Origin: Halieaceae bacterium UBA5085
Lineage (GTDB): Bacteria; Pseudomonadota; Gammaproteobacteria; Pseudomonadales; Halieaceae
Direction: 5' to 3'
Length of the DNA stretch: 64,000 nt
Assembly: GCA_002414665.1 (NCBI GenBank)
Contig: DIAF01000045.1
Location: 52,838 to 116,837, forward strand
Below are positions 33,059 to 41,947 of this stretch, piece by piece; the first letter of the stretch is position 1; each line of letters opens with the position of its first letter. The translations under genes were made by a program, and so were the position numbers. The notes beneath the pieces were generated by a model, which worked only from the letters and a program-made list of their open reading frames with translations, was not told the origin of the DNA and searched no databases.

Positions 33059-34786
33059 ATGACCGATCATCCTCATTTGCGTCGCCGTACTCTGGTGAAG
33101 GGTATCGCGGCTGCGTCTCTGTTGCCGCTGCTGGGCGGTAATCTTGCCGGCTGTTCGGACAGCAGCGATGCACTGCCGTTGCCCGAGGGCGTCGCCGCGG
33201 ATTTCAATCACGGTGTTGCCTCCGGCGACCCCCTGACGGATCGCGTGATTATCTGGACTCGCGTTACACCGCGTCAGCCCGGATTTGTGACCGTCGACTG
33301 GGAAGTTGCGAGCGACGAGGGCTTTGCCAACCTAGTCGCCAGCGGCCGGGGAAATACCGACGAGACCGTGGATTTTACGCTCAAGGCAGACGTTACCGGG
33401 CTGGCGGCGGGTACCACCTATTTCTATCGCTTTCGGGTGCGTGAGGTGCTTTCCAGTGTCGGTCGTACCCGCACGGCGCCTGCGGGCGCCACTGCAACGG
33501 CGGCGTTTGCGGTGGTGTCCTGTTCCAACTACCCCGCGGGCTACTTCAATGTTTACCGCGAGGTCGCTGCGCAGCCGGTCGATGCGGTACTGCACCTCGG
33601 TGACTATATCTATGAGTATGCGCCGGGCGGTTACGCGAGTGCCAATGCCGAAGCCCTGGGGCGTGTGGTAGAGCCCGCCGGCGAGTTGTTTAGCCTCGTG
33701 GATTACCGGACCCGCTACGCGCAGTACCGCACTGACCCCGACCTGCAGGCGGCACACAGTGCTCACCCCTTCATTGTCGTCTGGGATGATCACGAGATTG
33801 CCAATGATGCCTGGCGGGAAGGCGCAGAGAATCATGACCCGGCGACCGAGGGCGAGTATTCGGAAAGACGCGCTGCAGCGATACAGGCCTGGTACGAGTG
33901 GCTACCGGTACGCCCGCCTGCAAGTGAGCAGGAAATCATCTATCGGCGATTGCCCTATGGCGATCTGCTGGACCTGATCATGCTGGACACGCGTGTGATT
34001 GGCCGTGACCGGCAGTACGTCTATCCGGATTTTGTCAGTGGCGGTCGCATTGACATCGAGGCAACGCGGGCTGCAAGCAATGCGTCTGATCGCACGCTTC
34101 TCGGTGCCGAGCAGCTCGCCTGGCTGGAGACGCAGCTGATCGAATCCACAGCACGCTGGCAGGTGCTTGGCCAGCAGGTACTTATGGCGCGCTATCTGTT
34201 ACCGGCCCCCATTCTCGAAGCGCTGGAGCCGAGCATCAGCGGTGGCGATGCGCTGGCAGCCGGCACCGCCGCGGTGCTCGCCGCGGTAAACGCGAAGAAC
34301 AAGGCACCTGAGGAGCGCACGTCGGAAGAACAGGCGCTGCTGGACTCCGCGGTTCCCTACAATCTTGACGCCTGGGATGGATATGCCTTCGAGCGTGACC
34401 GCGTGCTGGAAGTGGCGCGCCAGATGAACAGCCGGCTGGTCGCCCTGGCGGGAGATACCCACAACGCCTGGGCGTCACAGCTTTTTGCCAGCACGGGCGA
34501 GGTGGTGGGCGTGGAACTGGCGACCGCAAGTGTCAGCTCGCCTGGGCTGGAGGAAGTGCTTGGTCGCGATGCGGCCGGGCTGTTTTCGCCCCTCATAGCA
34601 ACGCTGGTGGATGACCTCGTGTACGCCAACCTGATCGACCGTGGCTATCTTGTCACCCGTTTCACGCCGGAGGCACTCACCGCCGAGTGGCGCTATGTTT
34701 CCACTATAGACTCGCGTGAGTACAGCGAGAAGACGGCCGCCTTCCGGCAACAGGTGGTGCAGCGCAGCGACCTTCTGCTGGGCTGA
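33059..34786 (+). CDS. PhoD-family alkaline phosphatase/phosphodiesterase, Tat-exported lipoprotein
   Basis: 575 residues from ATG 33059, preceded by CGGAG; an in-frame TTG at 33041 is less likely. The N-terminus has a twin-arginine motif (RRRTLVKG) and then LAGC at about 29-32, so it may be both Tat-exported and lipidated. A PhoD_N beta domain (about 45-135) precedes the metallophosphatase core with HLGDYIYEYAPG, VWDDHEIANDAW and GDTHNAWASQ. PhoD enzymes use Ca2+ and Fe3+ to release phosphate from mono- and diesters, useful in phosphate-poor seawater. No Pho box was identified. Confidence 0.92.
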   Translation: MTDHPHLRRRTLVKGIAAASLLPLLGGNLAGCSDSSDALPLPEGVAADFNHGVASGDPLTDRVIIWTRVTPRQPGFVTVDWEVASDEGFANLVASGRGNTDETVDFTLKADVTGLAAGTTYFYRFRVREVLSSVGRTRTAPAGATATAAFAVVSCSNYPAGYFNVYREVAAQPVDAVLHLGDYIYEYAPGGYASANAEALGRVVEPAGELFSLVDYRTRYAQYRTDPDLQAAHSAHPFIVVWDDHEIANDAWREGAENHDPATEGEYSERRAAAIQAWYEWLPVRPPASEQEIIYRRLPYGDLLDLIMLDTRVIGRDRQYVYPDFVSGGRIDIEATRAASNASDRTLLGAEQLAWLETQLIESTARWQVLGQQVLMARYLLPAPILEALEPSISGGDALAAGTAAVLAAVNAKNKAPEERTSEEQALLDSAVPYNLDAWDGYAFERDRVLEVARQMNSRLVALAGDTHNAWASQLFASTGEVVGVELATASVSSPGLEEVLGRDAAGLFSPLIATLVDDLVYANLIDRGYLVTRFTPEALTAEWRYVSTIDSREYSEKTAAFRQQVVQRSDLLLG

Positions 34787-34824
34787 GGTCGACGGTCGGG
34801 CAGTCCGTTCGCCGTTTGCGGGCG

Positions 34825-34830
34825 TATAAT
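34825..34830 (+). promoter_or_regulatory. Consensus -10 box upstream of the BamE-like lipoprotein gene
   Basis: A perfect TATAAT 30 bases before the ATG at 34860. No matching -35 was found at 16-18 bases. Transcription would begin near 34837, giving a short leader for the two lipoprotein genes. Confidence 0.45.
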
Positions 34831-34859
34831 GCCCCATAACGAGCCTTGCGAGATCGACT

Positions 34860-35225
34860 ATGATACCTGTTGCCCGCTGTCTGTTGCCTCTCCTGTTGTT
34901 GGTCGTCGCCGGCTGTGCCCAGTATGAAAACCGCCGAGGGGTCGAGGTTGGCTGGACCGACGCCTATATGCAGACGCTCCAGCCGGGGGTGACCACGCGG
35001 GCAGAGGTGATGTCAGCGCTGGGGCCACCCTCCCAGGTCATTGCGCTTGAAGGCGAGTCGATTCTCTATTACCTGTTCGAGCGCTCCGACGGTGAGGGCA
35101 TCGTGCTGGTGCTGTATAACCGCATGCAGATCGATACGCAGTATGATCGTGCGATATTTTTCTTCGACGAAAACGGCCTCCTGACAGATGCCGCAAGCCG
35201 CATTGCGGCGGCAGACAATGGCTGA
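34860..35225 (+). CDS. BamE/SmpA-OmlA-like small lipoprotein
   Basis: 121 residues with lipobox VAGC (Cys19). The segment TLQPGVTTRAEVMSALGPPSQV is the BamE-like alpha-beta motif (pGxt...v...lGpP), followed by beta strands ESILYYLFE and IVLVLYN. BamE itself belongs to the outer-membrane protein assembly machine, but this locus is not the usual bamE site (fur/recN), so it is more likely a paralogue. It overlaps the next lipoprotein gene by 8 bases. Confidence 0.75.
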   Translation: MIPVARCLLPLLLLVVAGCAQYENRRGVEVGWTDAYMQTLQPGVTTRAEVMSALGPPSQVIALEGESILYYLFERSDGEGIVLVLYNRMQIDTQYDRAIFFFDENGLLTDAASRIAAADNG

Positions 35226-35823
35226 CACCCCGCGCCTGTGGCTACTGACAGCGGCGCTGTTCCTCGGCGGCTGCACGCAATGGCACTATAACCTGGGCGA
35301 GAGCCTCCCCCCAGAGGCCGCGGCACTGGCCAGTGCACCCGTCACGGATCTCAGTGCCAGTGACATCCTCTCCAGGCTCGGGCCACCGCTGCGCATGTCT
35401 GCTATTCCCGGAGGTTACGTGCTCGGCTGGGAATCCTGGCAGGTGACGGAAAACGTGCTGGGCTTCAGCCTCGGTGCCCTGGGTGTGGATTTCCTGTCCA
35501 TCGATGTTGGCCGCGCCAGTACCCGCAATGAGGCCCTGTTGCTGACATTCAGCGGGCAACACCGCCTGGTAGGTGGCAGCTGGCATGGTCGCGACGACAG
35601 CGTGGGCGGTGGGCGCTCGGTGCAGCCGTTGGTCGGGCTGGTGCCGGTAGTGGATGTGGACGACATTACCGCGCGGCTGCCCCATCACGATTGGGGCCGT
35701 GGGGCACTCGAGCCGCTGCCCATTGGCCTTAACCGGGTTCAGCGTCCCGATATGGGGCAGGGCGGTGTCGCACAGCGGGCAACGCCAACCGGCACAGGGC
35801 AGCAGACCCTGGAGTTACGCTGA
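35218..35823 (+). CDS. Lipoprotein, weakly BamE-like
   Basis: 201 residues from ATG 35218, within the last codons of the previous gene. The signal ends in LGGC (about residue 18). LSASDILSRLGPPLRMSAIPGG echoes the lGpP motif of the preceding BamE-like lipoprotein, suggesting a related fold. The C-terminal 70 residues are polar, with repeated Pro, Gly and Gln, and have no recognised domain. I do not know the function. Confidence 0.6.
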   Translation: MADTPRLWLLTAALFLGGCTQWHYNLGESLPPEAAALASAPVTDLSASDILSRLGPPLRMSAIPGGYVLGWESWQVTENVLGFSLGALGVDFLSIDVGRASTRNEALLLTFSGQHRLVGGSWHGRDDSVGGGRSVQPLVGLVPVVDVDDITARLPHHDWGRGALEPLPIGLNRVQRPDMGQGGVAQRATPTGTGQQTLELR

Positions 35824-35929
35824 CGACGAATTTGCGTGGCAAGCCACGCCGGGTTTTGTACACTGGGGTCGACGGGTTTTCCGGCTCCGTTTTCCGGAAA
35901 CCTGAACGACAATAAGAGAGGACAACACC
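35824..35929. other. Intergenic region with hairpin and direct repeats
   Basis: Holds a perfect 16-bp palindrome GCGTGGCAAGCCACGC (35834-35849) followed by CGGGTTTT, which could be a weak terminator for the lipoprotein genes. It also has TTTTGTACACTG (35854-35865) and two direct copies of TTTTCCGG around 35877-35898. The ribosome site AGAGAGGA precedes the start at 35930. Confidence 0.4.
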
Positions 35930-37603
35930 ATGCAGGCTGACACGCTCGATAAACTGCTGGCTCACTGGGCTGTAGAAACGCCAGATAAAGTCTGGCTGAA
36001 GGATCTGTTGCCGGAGGGGTCCCGGGATGTGACCTGGAAGGAAGCCCACGCCACCGTCAATGCCATGGCTGCCATGCTGGAGCACCATTTCGGCCACGGC
36101 GAACGCATAGGGCTGTTGTCGCGGAATTGTGCGCACTGGTTTATGGCAGATCTGGCGATTATCCAGTCTGGCAATGTCACGGTGAGCATGTTCACCACGC
36201 TGCCCGCATCGACCGCTCAGTACATTATGGACTTCACCGGGACGAAAGCACTGTTCGTCGGCGAAACCACCAACTGGAAGGCGGTGAGGGAAGTTCTGCC
36301 CGAGGGTATCACACTGATTACCCTCCCCGGCGTGGAGCTGGAGGAGCCGCACCTCAAATGGGACGATCTGCTGGCGGAATGGCGGGGTCAGGTGCCGAAG
36401 TACCGCTGTCAGCCCGATGACGTGATTTCGCTGGTGTTCACATCGGGTACTACCGGGTTGCCCAAAGGCGTGATTCAGACGCACCGCAGCAATCTCGTCC
36501 CGATTACACGCTTCCGTACCACTTTTGGGACGCGAGACGAGGCCCGCTATTTTTCCTATCTGCCACTGTCCCACATAGCCGAGCGACAGATTGTCGAATT
36601 TTCTTCGCTGACCTGCTGCGGCGAAGTGAGTTTCAACCAGGGCCTGGAGACGCTGGCAGGTGATCTGCAGCGTACGCGGCCGCATATGTTTTTTGGCCCG
36701 CCCCGTGTCTGGGAGCAGCTGAAGCAGGCGGTGATCGCCAAGTTCGGCGGCAACGAGGTGCTGGAGCAGGCTCTGAGCCAGGACAGCGCGGGCATTGGCA
36801 AGCTGGTACTGGAGGGCCTGGGCCTTGATCAGGTCGAGTACTGTCTGGTGGCTGCCGCGCCGACTCCGCCGTCGTTGATCGAGTGGTGGGAGCGCCTGGG
36901 ACTGATTCTGATGGAGGGTTTCGGCCAAACCGAGGCCATGGGAGTAATCGTCAGCGGCTACGATTCACGGCGTGTCGGTTCTATCGGCAAGCCCATTGGG
37001 GAGGTTGAGTACCGGATCACTGATGAGGGCGAGCTGGTGGTGCGCGCCGCCGGTTGTACGCCGGGTTACTACAAGCAACCGGAAAAGACGGCGGAGCTGA
37101 TCCGGGACGGTTGGCTGCACACCGGCGATAAAGCCCGGGTCGACGAGGACGGCTTTATTTACCTGACGGGTCGCGTCAAAGAATACTTTAAAACCATTCA
37201 GGGCAAGTTTGTGGCGCCGCCGCCCATTGAAGGCGAATTTGCCAAGAACCCGCACACGGAACAGCACTGCCTGCTAGGTCGCGGCTTTTCCAAGACGGTG
37301 ATGGTGGCCGTGCTGAATGAGGCGGCCCGCCAGCTGGCGGAGGCCTCACGCGAGCAGGCGGAAGCGGAAATTGCACAGGCGATACACGAGGCGGTGCAGA
37401 GCATCAATGAAGCGGTGGAAAAACACGCGCGTATTGGCGCGGTAATCCTCTCACGACAGGAGTGGACCATCGACAATGAAGTGCTGACGCCGACGCTGAA
37501 GATTCGCCGTGAGAAGGTAGAAGAGCGTTACGGTGAGCTTGCCGAGGGCCTTGCGCGCAGGGCGGCGGAACAGCGCGAAGTGATTCTGCACTGGGCGGAC
37601 TGA
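35930..37603 (+). CDS. AMP-binding long-chain fatty acid-CoA ligase
   Basis: 557-residue adenylate-forming enzyme. The P-loop VFTSGTTGLPKGV is at 169-181, followed by YLPLSHIAERQ, EGFGQTEAMGV and GDKARVDEDGFIYLTGRVKE. The order resembles the long-chain (FadD15/ACSL-like) branch, which lacks the FATP features of the enzyme at 7.8 kb. At 557 residues it is slightly short, and the C-terminal domain has an unusual Ala-Glu-rich helix (about 465-490). It activates fatty acids for beta-oxidation, lipid synthesis or WS/DGAT. Convergent with the downstream MFS gene. Confidence 0.9.
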   Translation: MQADTLDKLLAHWAVETPDKVWLKDLLPEGSRDVTWKEAHATVNAMAAMLEHHFGHGERIGLLSRNCAHWFMADLAIIQSGNVTVSMFTTLPASTAQYIMDFTGTKALFVGETTNWKAVREVLPEGITLITLPGVELEEPHLKWDDLLAEWRGQVPKYRCQPDDVISLVFTSGTTGLPKGVIQTHRSNLVPITRFRTTFGTRDEARYFSYLPLSHIAERQIVEFSSLTCCGEVSFNQGLETLAGDLQRTRPHMFFGPPRVWEQLKQAVIAKFGGNEVLEQALSQDSAGIGKLVLEGLGLDQVEYCLVAAAPTPPSLIEWWERLGLILMEGFGQTEAMGVIVSGYDSRRVGSIGKPIGEVEYRITDEGELVVRAAGCTPGYYKQPEKTAELIRDGWLHTGDKARVDEDGFIYLTGRVKEYFKTIQGKFVAPPPIEGEFAKNPHTEQHCLLGRGFSKTVMVAVLNEAARQLAEASREQAEAEIAQAIHEAVQSINEAVEKHARIGAVILSRQEWTIDNEVLTPTLKIRREKVEERYGELAEGLARRAAEQREVILHWAD

Positions 37604-37645
37604 ACGCCACGCGCGTCACAGTATGGCGGCGGGTGTTGCACACAC

Positions 37646-38971
37646 CTAGTTGCTAGTTGGGGGGCGGCGCGCTTCCGTTTCTGGCTCGGCCTCGACCTGA
37701 AATTCATCATAGCCCTGGGTGTCTGTAGGTAACAGGTCACCGATCGCATCCTCCGGTCCGCGCGGGTCAAGCCCAAAGCCGGTCGGGGCTGCTTCGGTAG
37801 CGGCGGCAGAGAAGGGCACCTGGTCTTCCGCGGCGACAACCTGGTCCTTGTCCCGCGTTTGTATGGCAAGGTAAATGGCAAATACCGCACACAGTGCGCC
37901 GAAGGACCAAAACAGTGCCGTGGCATCGTACTGGCTCATCAGCTGCCCGAGCAGAATGGGGGCGGAGGCCGCACCCAGGGCATTCAGCAGCAGCACCGAT
38001 GTGCCGATTTCCACAAACTCCTCCGCCGACGAGTTGTCAGCCGCTGTCGCCAGTGAAATCGCGTACAGCGGCATGGTCATCGCCCCGAATACAAACACTG
38101 CAGCCAGGTGCGCGCTGTGCTCCACGGTAAGCGCGACCGCGGCGGAGGCGGCAATCGCCCCGACACTCAGGAACACCAGTACGTAACGCCGGTCAACGCG
38201 GTCGGACAGCCAGCCGATTGGATACTGGAACAGCGCCCCTCCAGCGATACCCGCTGTGATAAACCAGGTGACATCAGCCATGCTGTCCCCATAGCGGCGG
38301 GCAAACACGGCACCGAGAGCCCAGAAACTGCCCACTACCAAACCTGAAAGCAAGGTACCTGCGAACGCGGCGCGCGAGCGGCGATATAGCAGATTGAAGC
38401 GAATACGCGTGGATTCGATGGGTGCTGGCGCCAGACGACTGGTGAGGCCGACCGGGACAATGGCCAGTGCCATGAAGATGGCAGCGAGGATAAACGGCGT
38501 CGCACTGTCAGCGGGGCCAACGTTGATCAGCACCTGGCCCAGGGCCATCGCCGCAAGAATGATGAACGTGTAGATGGCCAATACCTGGCCGCGTGACTCT
38601 GCACTGGTCTGGTCGTTAAGCCAGCTTTCGATAACCGTGTACAGGCCGCAGATCATGGCGCCGGTGAGGAAACGGAGCAGCATCCAGGGAAGCCAGCCGT
38701 CCAGTGTCTCCAGGGCGAGAATGGCGCTCATCATGATCGCTGTGAGTACGGCGAAGCTGCGGATATGGCCAACTTTGGCGATGATTCTCGGGATCAGCAG
38801 GCAGCCGGCGACGAAGCCCATGAAGTAGGCCGACGCACTGACACCGATGAGGAAATCCGACAGCCCGATACTGCTCGCGCGCAGCGGTAGCAGGGTCAGC
38901 TGCATCCCCTGGCCGACCAGCAGCAGTGCTGTCGAAAGCAGCAATGAAGTGAGGGTTAGCAATGCTCTCAT
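37646..38971 (-). CDS. MFS transporter (YcaD-like group)
   Basis: About 441 residues from ATG 38971; an in-frame ATG at 39022 would add 17 polar residues before the first helix. Twelve membrane helices are visible, with YTVIESWLNDQTSAESRGQVLAIY in the middle, typical of the YcaD-like MFS group. The last 60 residues are a polar acidic tail with Glu-Ala-Glu-Pro repeats, likely cytoplasmic. Substrate unknown. No linkage to folE except shared orientation. Confidence 0.85.
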   Translation of the reverse strand: MRALLTLTSLLLSTALLLVGQGMQLTLLPLRASSIGLSDFLIGVSASAYFMGFVAGCLLIPRIIAKVGHIRSFAVLTAIMMSAILALETLDGWLPWMLLRFLTGAMICGLYTVIESWLNDQTSAESRGQVLAIYTFIILAAMALGQVLINVGPADSATPFILAAIFMALAIVPVGLTSRLAPAPIESTRIRFNLLYRRSRAAFAGTLLSGLVVGSFWALGAVFARRYGDSMADVTWFITAGIAGGALFQYPIGWLSDRVDRRYVLVFLSVGAIAASAAVALTVEHSAHLAAVFVFGAMTMPLYAISLATAADNSSAEEFVEIGTSVLLLNALGAASAPILLGQLMSQYDATALFWSFGALCAVFAIYLAIQTRDKDQVVAAEDQVPFSAAATEAAPTGFGLDPRGPEDAIGDLLPTDTQGYDEFQVEAEPETEARRPPTSN

Positions 38972-39056
38972 GGGATGTCCGGTGTCGGTGCGTGGTGCTG
39001 TGATCAAGAAGGCAGGGTACACGCTTTGCCACAGGTGAAAAACCGCAATTCGAGAT

Positions 39057-39081
39057 AAAAAAAGCCCGGCATAGCCGGGCG
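39057..39081 (-). terminator. Rho-independent terminator of folE
   Basis: GCCCGGC (39065-39071), loop ATA and GCCGGGC (39075-39081) form a perfect 7-bp stem. On the minus strand it is followed by seven or eight U, 27 bases after the folE stop. An A-run also flanks the other side, so it may work in both directions. Confidence 0.9.
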
Positions 39082-39107
39082 AAAAAAGCCGAATTCCCAG
39101 GGGGGGA

Positions 39108-39785
39108 TCAGTTCAGGAATTCGGCCCGGGTGCTCGGGTCGGATTTAAACGCGCCACCCAGCGAGGTGGTACGGGTTCTGGAGTTGCTGTCCATCACGCC
39201 GCGTGACTTGACGCAGTAGTGCACAGCATCGATAGTGACGGCAACATCATCGGTGTCCAGTAGGGTCTGCAAGGCGACCAGAACCTGTTGGGTCAGGCGC
39301 TCCTGCACCTGCGGACGCTGGGCAAAGAAACGCACTATGCGGTTGATCTTGGAGAGGCCGATCACCTTGTCCTTGGGTATGTAGGCAACCCGGGCGCGGC
39401 CGTCGATGGTGACGAAGTGGTGCTCGCAGGTGCTGACGACATCAATATCATCCACCTGCACCATCTCTTCCACCTGCATCTTGTTGGCGATGACAGAGAT
39501 TTTGGGAAAGCGTGAGTAGTCGAGGCCTGAAAAGATTTCATCCACGTACATTTTCGCGATACGGTGAGGAGTCTCTGCCAGGCTGTCATCGTTCAGGTCC
39601 AGGCCCAGCGTGCGGGTGATATCGGTGAAGGACTGTACGATGCGACGGTATTTTTCATCACGCGAGAGTCCGTTTTGGATCATCGGGGTCTCCAGGCCAC
39701 GTTCCAGCAGAGCATTGCGCACGATGGCCGCCTCTGCCGACATCTTGCTTGGGAAGGGAATGTTGCCAGCCAGTGCAGTTTCCAT
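39108..39785 (-). CDS. folE: GTP cyclohydrolase I (FolE)
   Basis: First enzyme of tetrahydrofolate synthesis, making 7,8-dihydroneopterin triphosphate from GTP. 225 residues, normal for type I. The zinc and catalytic motif VVSTCEHHFVTIDG, IGLSKINRIVRFFA, QRPQVQERLTQQ and the zinc Cys in VHYCVKSRGVMD are present. A strong terminator follows, and a divergent GAPDH-type operon lies upstream. Confidence 0.96.
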   Translation of the reverse strand: METALAGNIPFPSKMSAEAAIVRNALLERGLETPMIQNGLSRDEKYRRIVQSFTDITRTLGLDLNDDSLAETPHRIAKMYVDEIFSGLDYSRFPKISVIANKMQVEEMVQVDDIDVVSTCEHHFVTIDGRARVAYIPKDKVIGLSKINRIVRFFAQRPQVQERLTQQVLVALQTLLDTDDVAVTIDAVHYCVKSRGVMDSNSRTRTTSLGGAFKSDPSTRAEFLN

Positions 39786-39929
39786 GTCGCATCTCCAGTA
39801 CGTTTGGAGTAGGTACGGCAGGCTCTACCGGATGGATTACCGGTCCGTGGTCGAAGCCGCAGCGCTGTCGTACATTTGGTGGACAAAACCTGGTCAGAAA
39901 TTTGGCGTTACGCTCGGAGGAGGGGGACT

Positions 39930-40949
39930 ATGACACACACACGACCCATCAAGGTGGGCCTGATGGGCTTCGGCCAGATCGGCCGCCAGGTCTACGATCT
40001 GGCCGCGCGCGGAACGGATGTTGAGATCGTGGCCATCGCCGACATCGGTGATCCGGCAATCCTGCATTACCTGCTGTGCTCGGAAATGAAAGCGGCATCC
40101 TATCGGCTTGAAGGCAATTTCCTTCACAACAGCCGTTTCCGTACCCGGCTATTGCGCACCGACACGCCAGCCGAGATGCCCTGGGACGTGTTTGGAGTGG
40201 ATATCGTCATCGACGCCACCGGCAAGTATCGCCAGCGTGATGCCATGCTGCAGCACCTCCAGGCGGGTGCGCCGCGCGTGCTGTTGCGTACTCTGCCCGG
40301 CGACCATATTGATCGCCTCGTGATGCCGGGTATCAACAGCGACAGCATTCAGGCAACCGACCGCATGATATCTGCAGGCTCGGCCACCACGACAGCGCTG
40401 TGTCTTTTACTGCATGCGCTGTCCGTCGAGTTTGACATCGAGTGTGGCAGCATGACCACGGTTCACGCCTACACTTCCGACCAGGTATTGCAGGACTACG
40501 CCGGCAGCGACTTCCGCCGCAGCCGCTCTGCCGCAGAGAACATCATACCCAACCAGCACGAGGCCGGGGCGTGGCTGGGGCATGTGCTCCCCGCGCTCGC
40601 GGGCAAGGTGCTGACCTCCGCCCTGAATGTGCCGATCCACCAGGGCTGTTTGCTTGACGTCAATCTGGTGTTCAGGGATACGGCCGTCACTGCCGACGCT
40701 GTTAACGACTGCATGCGTCGCCGCGCGGCGGATTACGCGGACATTGTGACCGTGGTGGAGGACCCGGTGGTGTCTTCGGACGTCATTGGCAATCCACACT
40801 CGCTGGTATTCGACGCCTGCGGCACCATCAAGGCCGGCAAGCACACCATCAAGGCCCTGGGTTGGTACGAGACCCTGGGTCACGCCGCACGCCTCCTTGA
40901 TGTGGCGCGTTTGTATGCGGCGCTAGACCACACGGAGGAGGCGGCATAA
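39930..40949 (+). CDS. GAPDH-like protein lacking the catalytic cysteine (probable pseudoenzyme)
   Basis: 339 residues with the GAPDH fold: the Rossmann motif VGLMGFGQIGRQVYD (about 9-23), Asp38, and the catalytic-domain region TTVHAYTSDQVLQDY with His179 kept. Where GAPDH has SNASCTTN this protein has SAGSATTT (148-155), so the nucleophilic Cys is Ala152 and the following Asn is Thr155. The C-terminal WYDNEWGYS becomes WYETLGHAA, losing the NAD-contacting Asn. It cannot run the normal phosphorylating reaction. The ATG at 39930 follows GGAGGAGGG. The gene overlaps true GAPDH by one base, so it may form mixed tetramers or regulate it (inference). Confidence 0.85.
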   Translation: MTHTRPIKVGLMGFGQIGRQVYDLAARGTDVEIVAIADIGDPAILHYLLCSEMKAASYRLEGNFLHNSRFRTRLLRTDTPAEMPWDVFGVDIVIDATGKYRQRDAMLQHLQAGAPRVLLRTLPGDHIDRLVMPGINSDSIQATDRMISAGSATTTALCLLLHALSVEFDIECGSMTTVHAYTSDQVLQDYAGSDFRRSRSAAENIIPNQHEAGAWLGHVLPALAGKVLTSALNVPIHQGCLLDVNLVFRDTAVTADAVNDCMRRRAADYADIVTVVEDPVVSSDVIGNPHSLVFDACGTIKAGKHTIKALGWYETLGHAARLLDVARLYAALDHTEEAA

Positions 40950-41947
40950 TGCGTGTAGCAATTAATGGTTTTGGCCGTATAGGCCGCTCTGTATTCCGCA
41001 TTCTGGAGAATGACCCTGACATACAGGTTGTTGTTATCAACGACCTGTTTGACCACGCCGCCCTGCGCTACCTGCTGAACTACGACACCGTCATGGGGCC
41101 GTTTGGCAAGTCGCTCGCGCTGGAAGGTGATGAGTTAGTCACCCCCGGTGGACGCTGCAAGCTGATCAGCGAGCGCGATCCCGCAGCCCTGCCCTGGGGA
41201 GAGATGGGTATCGATGCCGTAGTGGAGGCGACAGGCGCCTTTCGCAAGCGCAGCCAGCTCGATGGGCACCTGCAGGCGGGTGCGGGTCGGGTGGTGCTCA
41301 CCGTGCCGGCCTCTGATGCTATCGATTACACGGTTGTACTCGGTGTCAACGATGAGGGCTTGCGTCCTGAGCATCGCATTGTGTCCAATGCCAGTTGCAC
41401 CACGAACTGTCTCGCGCCCATGGCAAGCGTACTGGATAGCGCCTTCGGTATCGAAGAGGGGGTGATCAATACGGTGCATGCTTACACCAACGACCAGCGG
41501 CTGGCAGATGTGCCGCACTCAGATTGGCGGCGCAGCCGGGCAGCCGCGGAAAACACTATTCCCACCTCGACCGGGGCAGCAAAAGCAGTGGGTGAGGTGT
41601 TGCCACAGCTCAAGGGAAGGCTGCATGGCATTGCCTCGCGGGTGCCGGTTCCCGACGGGTCGGTGGTCGATCTGTTCGTCAAGCTCGCTCGCCCGGTCAC
41701 CGTGGATGCAGTGCACGAAGCCGTGCGCACTGCCGCTGACTCCAGTGCCCTGCAGGGCATCCTTGCCTTCAGTGAACGGCCGATTGTCTCGACGGATATT
41801 ATTGGCAATGCGCACTCTTCCATCTATGACGCGGGCTTCACCGCTGTTGTCAACGAGCGCTACCTGCGCGTACTTAACTGGTACGACAACGAATGGGGTT
41901 ACTCGGCGCGTGTGTGCGATCTGTTGCGGAGGTTCAGCCAGTGGTAA
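40949..41947 (+). CDS. Glyceraldehyde-3-phosphate dehydrogenase, type I
   Basis: 332 residues, normal GAPDH length, with NAD-binding INGFGRIGRS (5-14), Asp32, catalytic Cys150 in SNASCTTN, His178 in VHAYTNDQ, and the C-terminal WYDNEWGYS. It interconverts glyceraldehyde-3-phosphate and 1,3-bisphosphoglycerate. Asp32 favours NAD. It is sandwiched between the Cys-less paralogue and PEP carboxylase, overlapping each, so expression is probably tied to C3/C4 flux. It could act in gluconeogenesis (GapB/Epd type); this cannot be decided here. Confidence 0.95.
   Translation: MRVAINGFGRIGRSVFRILENDPDIQVVVINDLFDHAALRYLLNYDTVMGPFGKSLALEGDELVTPGGRCKLISERDPAALPWGEMGIDAVVEATGAFRKRSQLDGHLQAGAGRVVLTVPASDAIDYTVVLGVNDEGLRPEHRIVSNASCTTNCLAPMASVLDSAFGIEEGVINTVHAYTNDQRLADVPHSDWRRSRAAAENTIPTSTGAAKAVGEVLPQLKGRLHGIASRVPVPDGSVVDLFVKLARPVTVDAVHEAVRTAADSSALQGILAFSERPIVSTDIIGNAHSSIYDAGFTAVVNERYLRVLNWYDNEWGYSARVCDLLRRFSQW
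41928..41932 (+). promoter_or_regulatory. Ribosome site deciding the ppc GTG start
   Basis: GGAGG with 8 bases to GTG 41941. It lies inside the last codons of the GAPDH gene and supports a start overlapping the GAPDH stop rather than the in-frame upstream codon at 41893. Confidence 0.7.
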
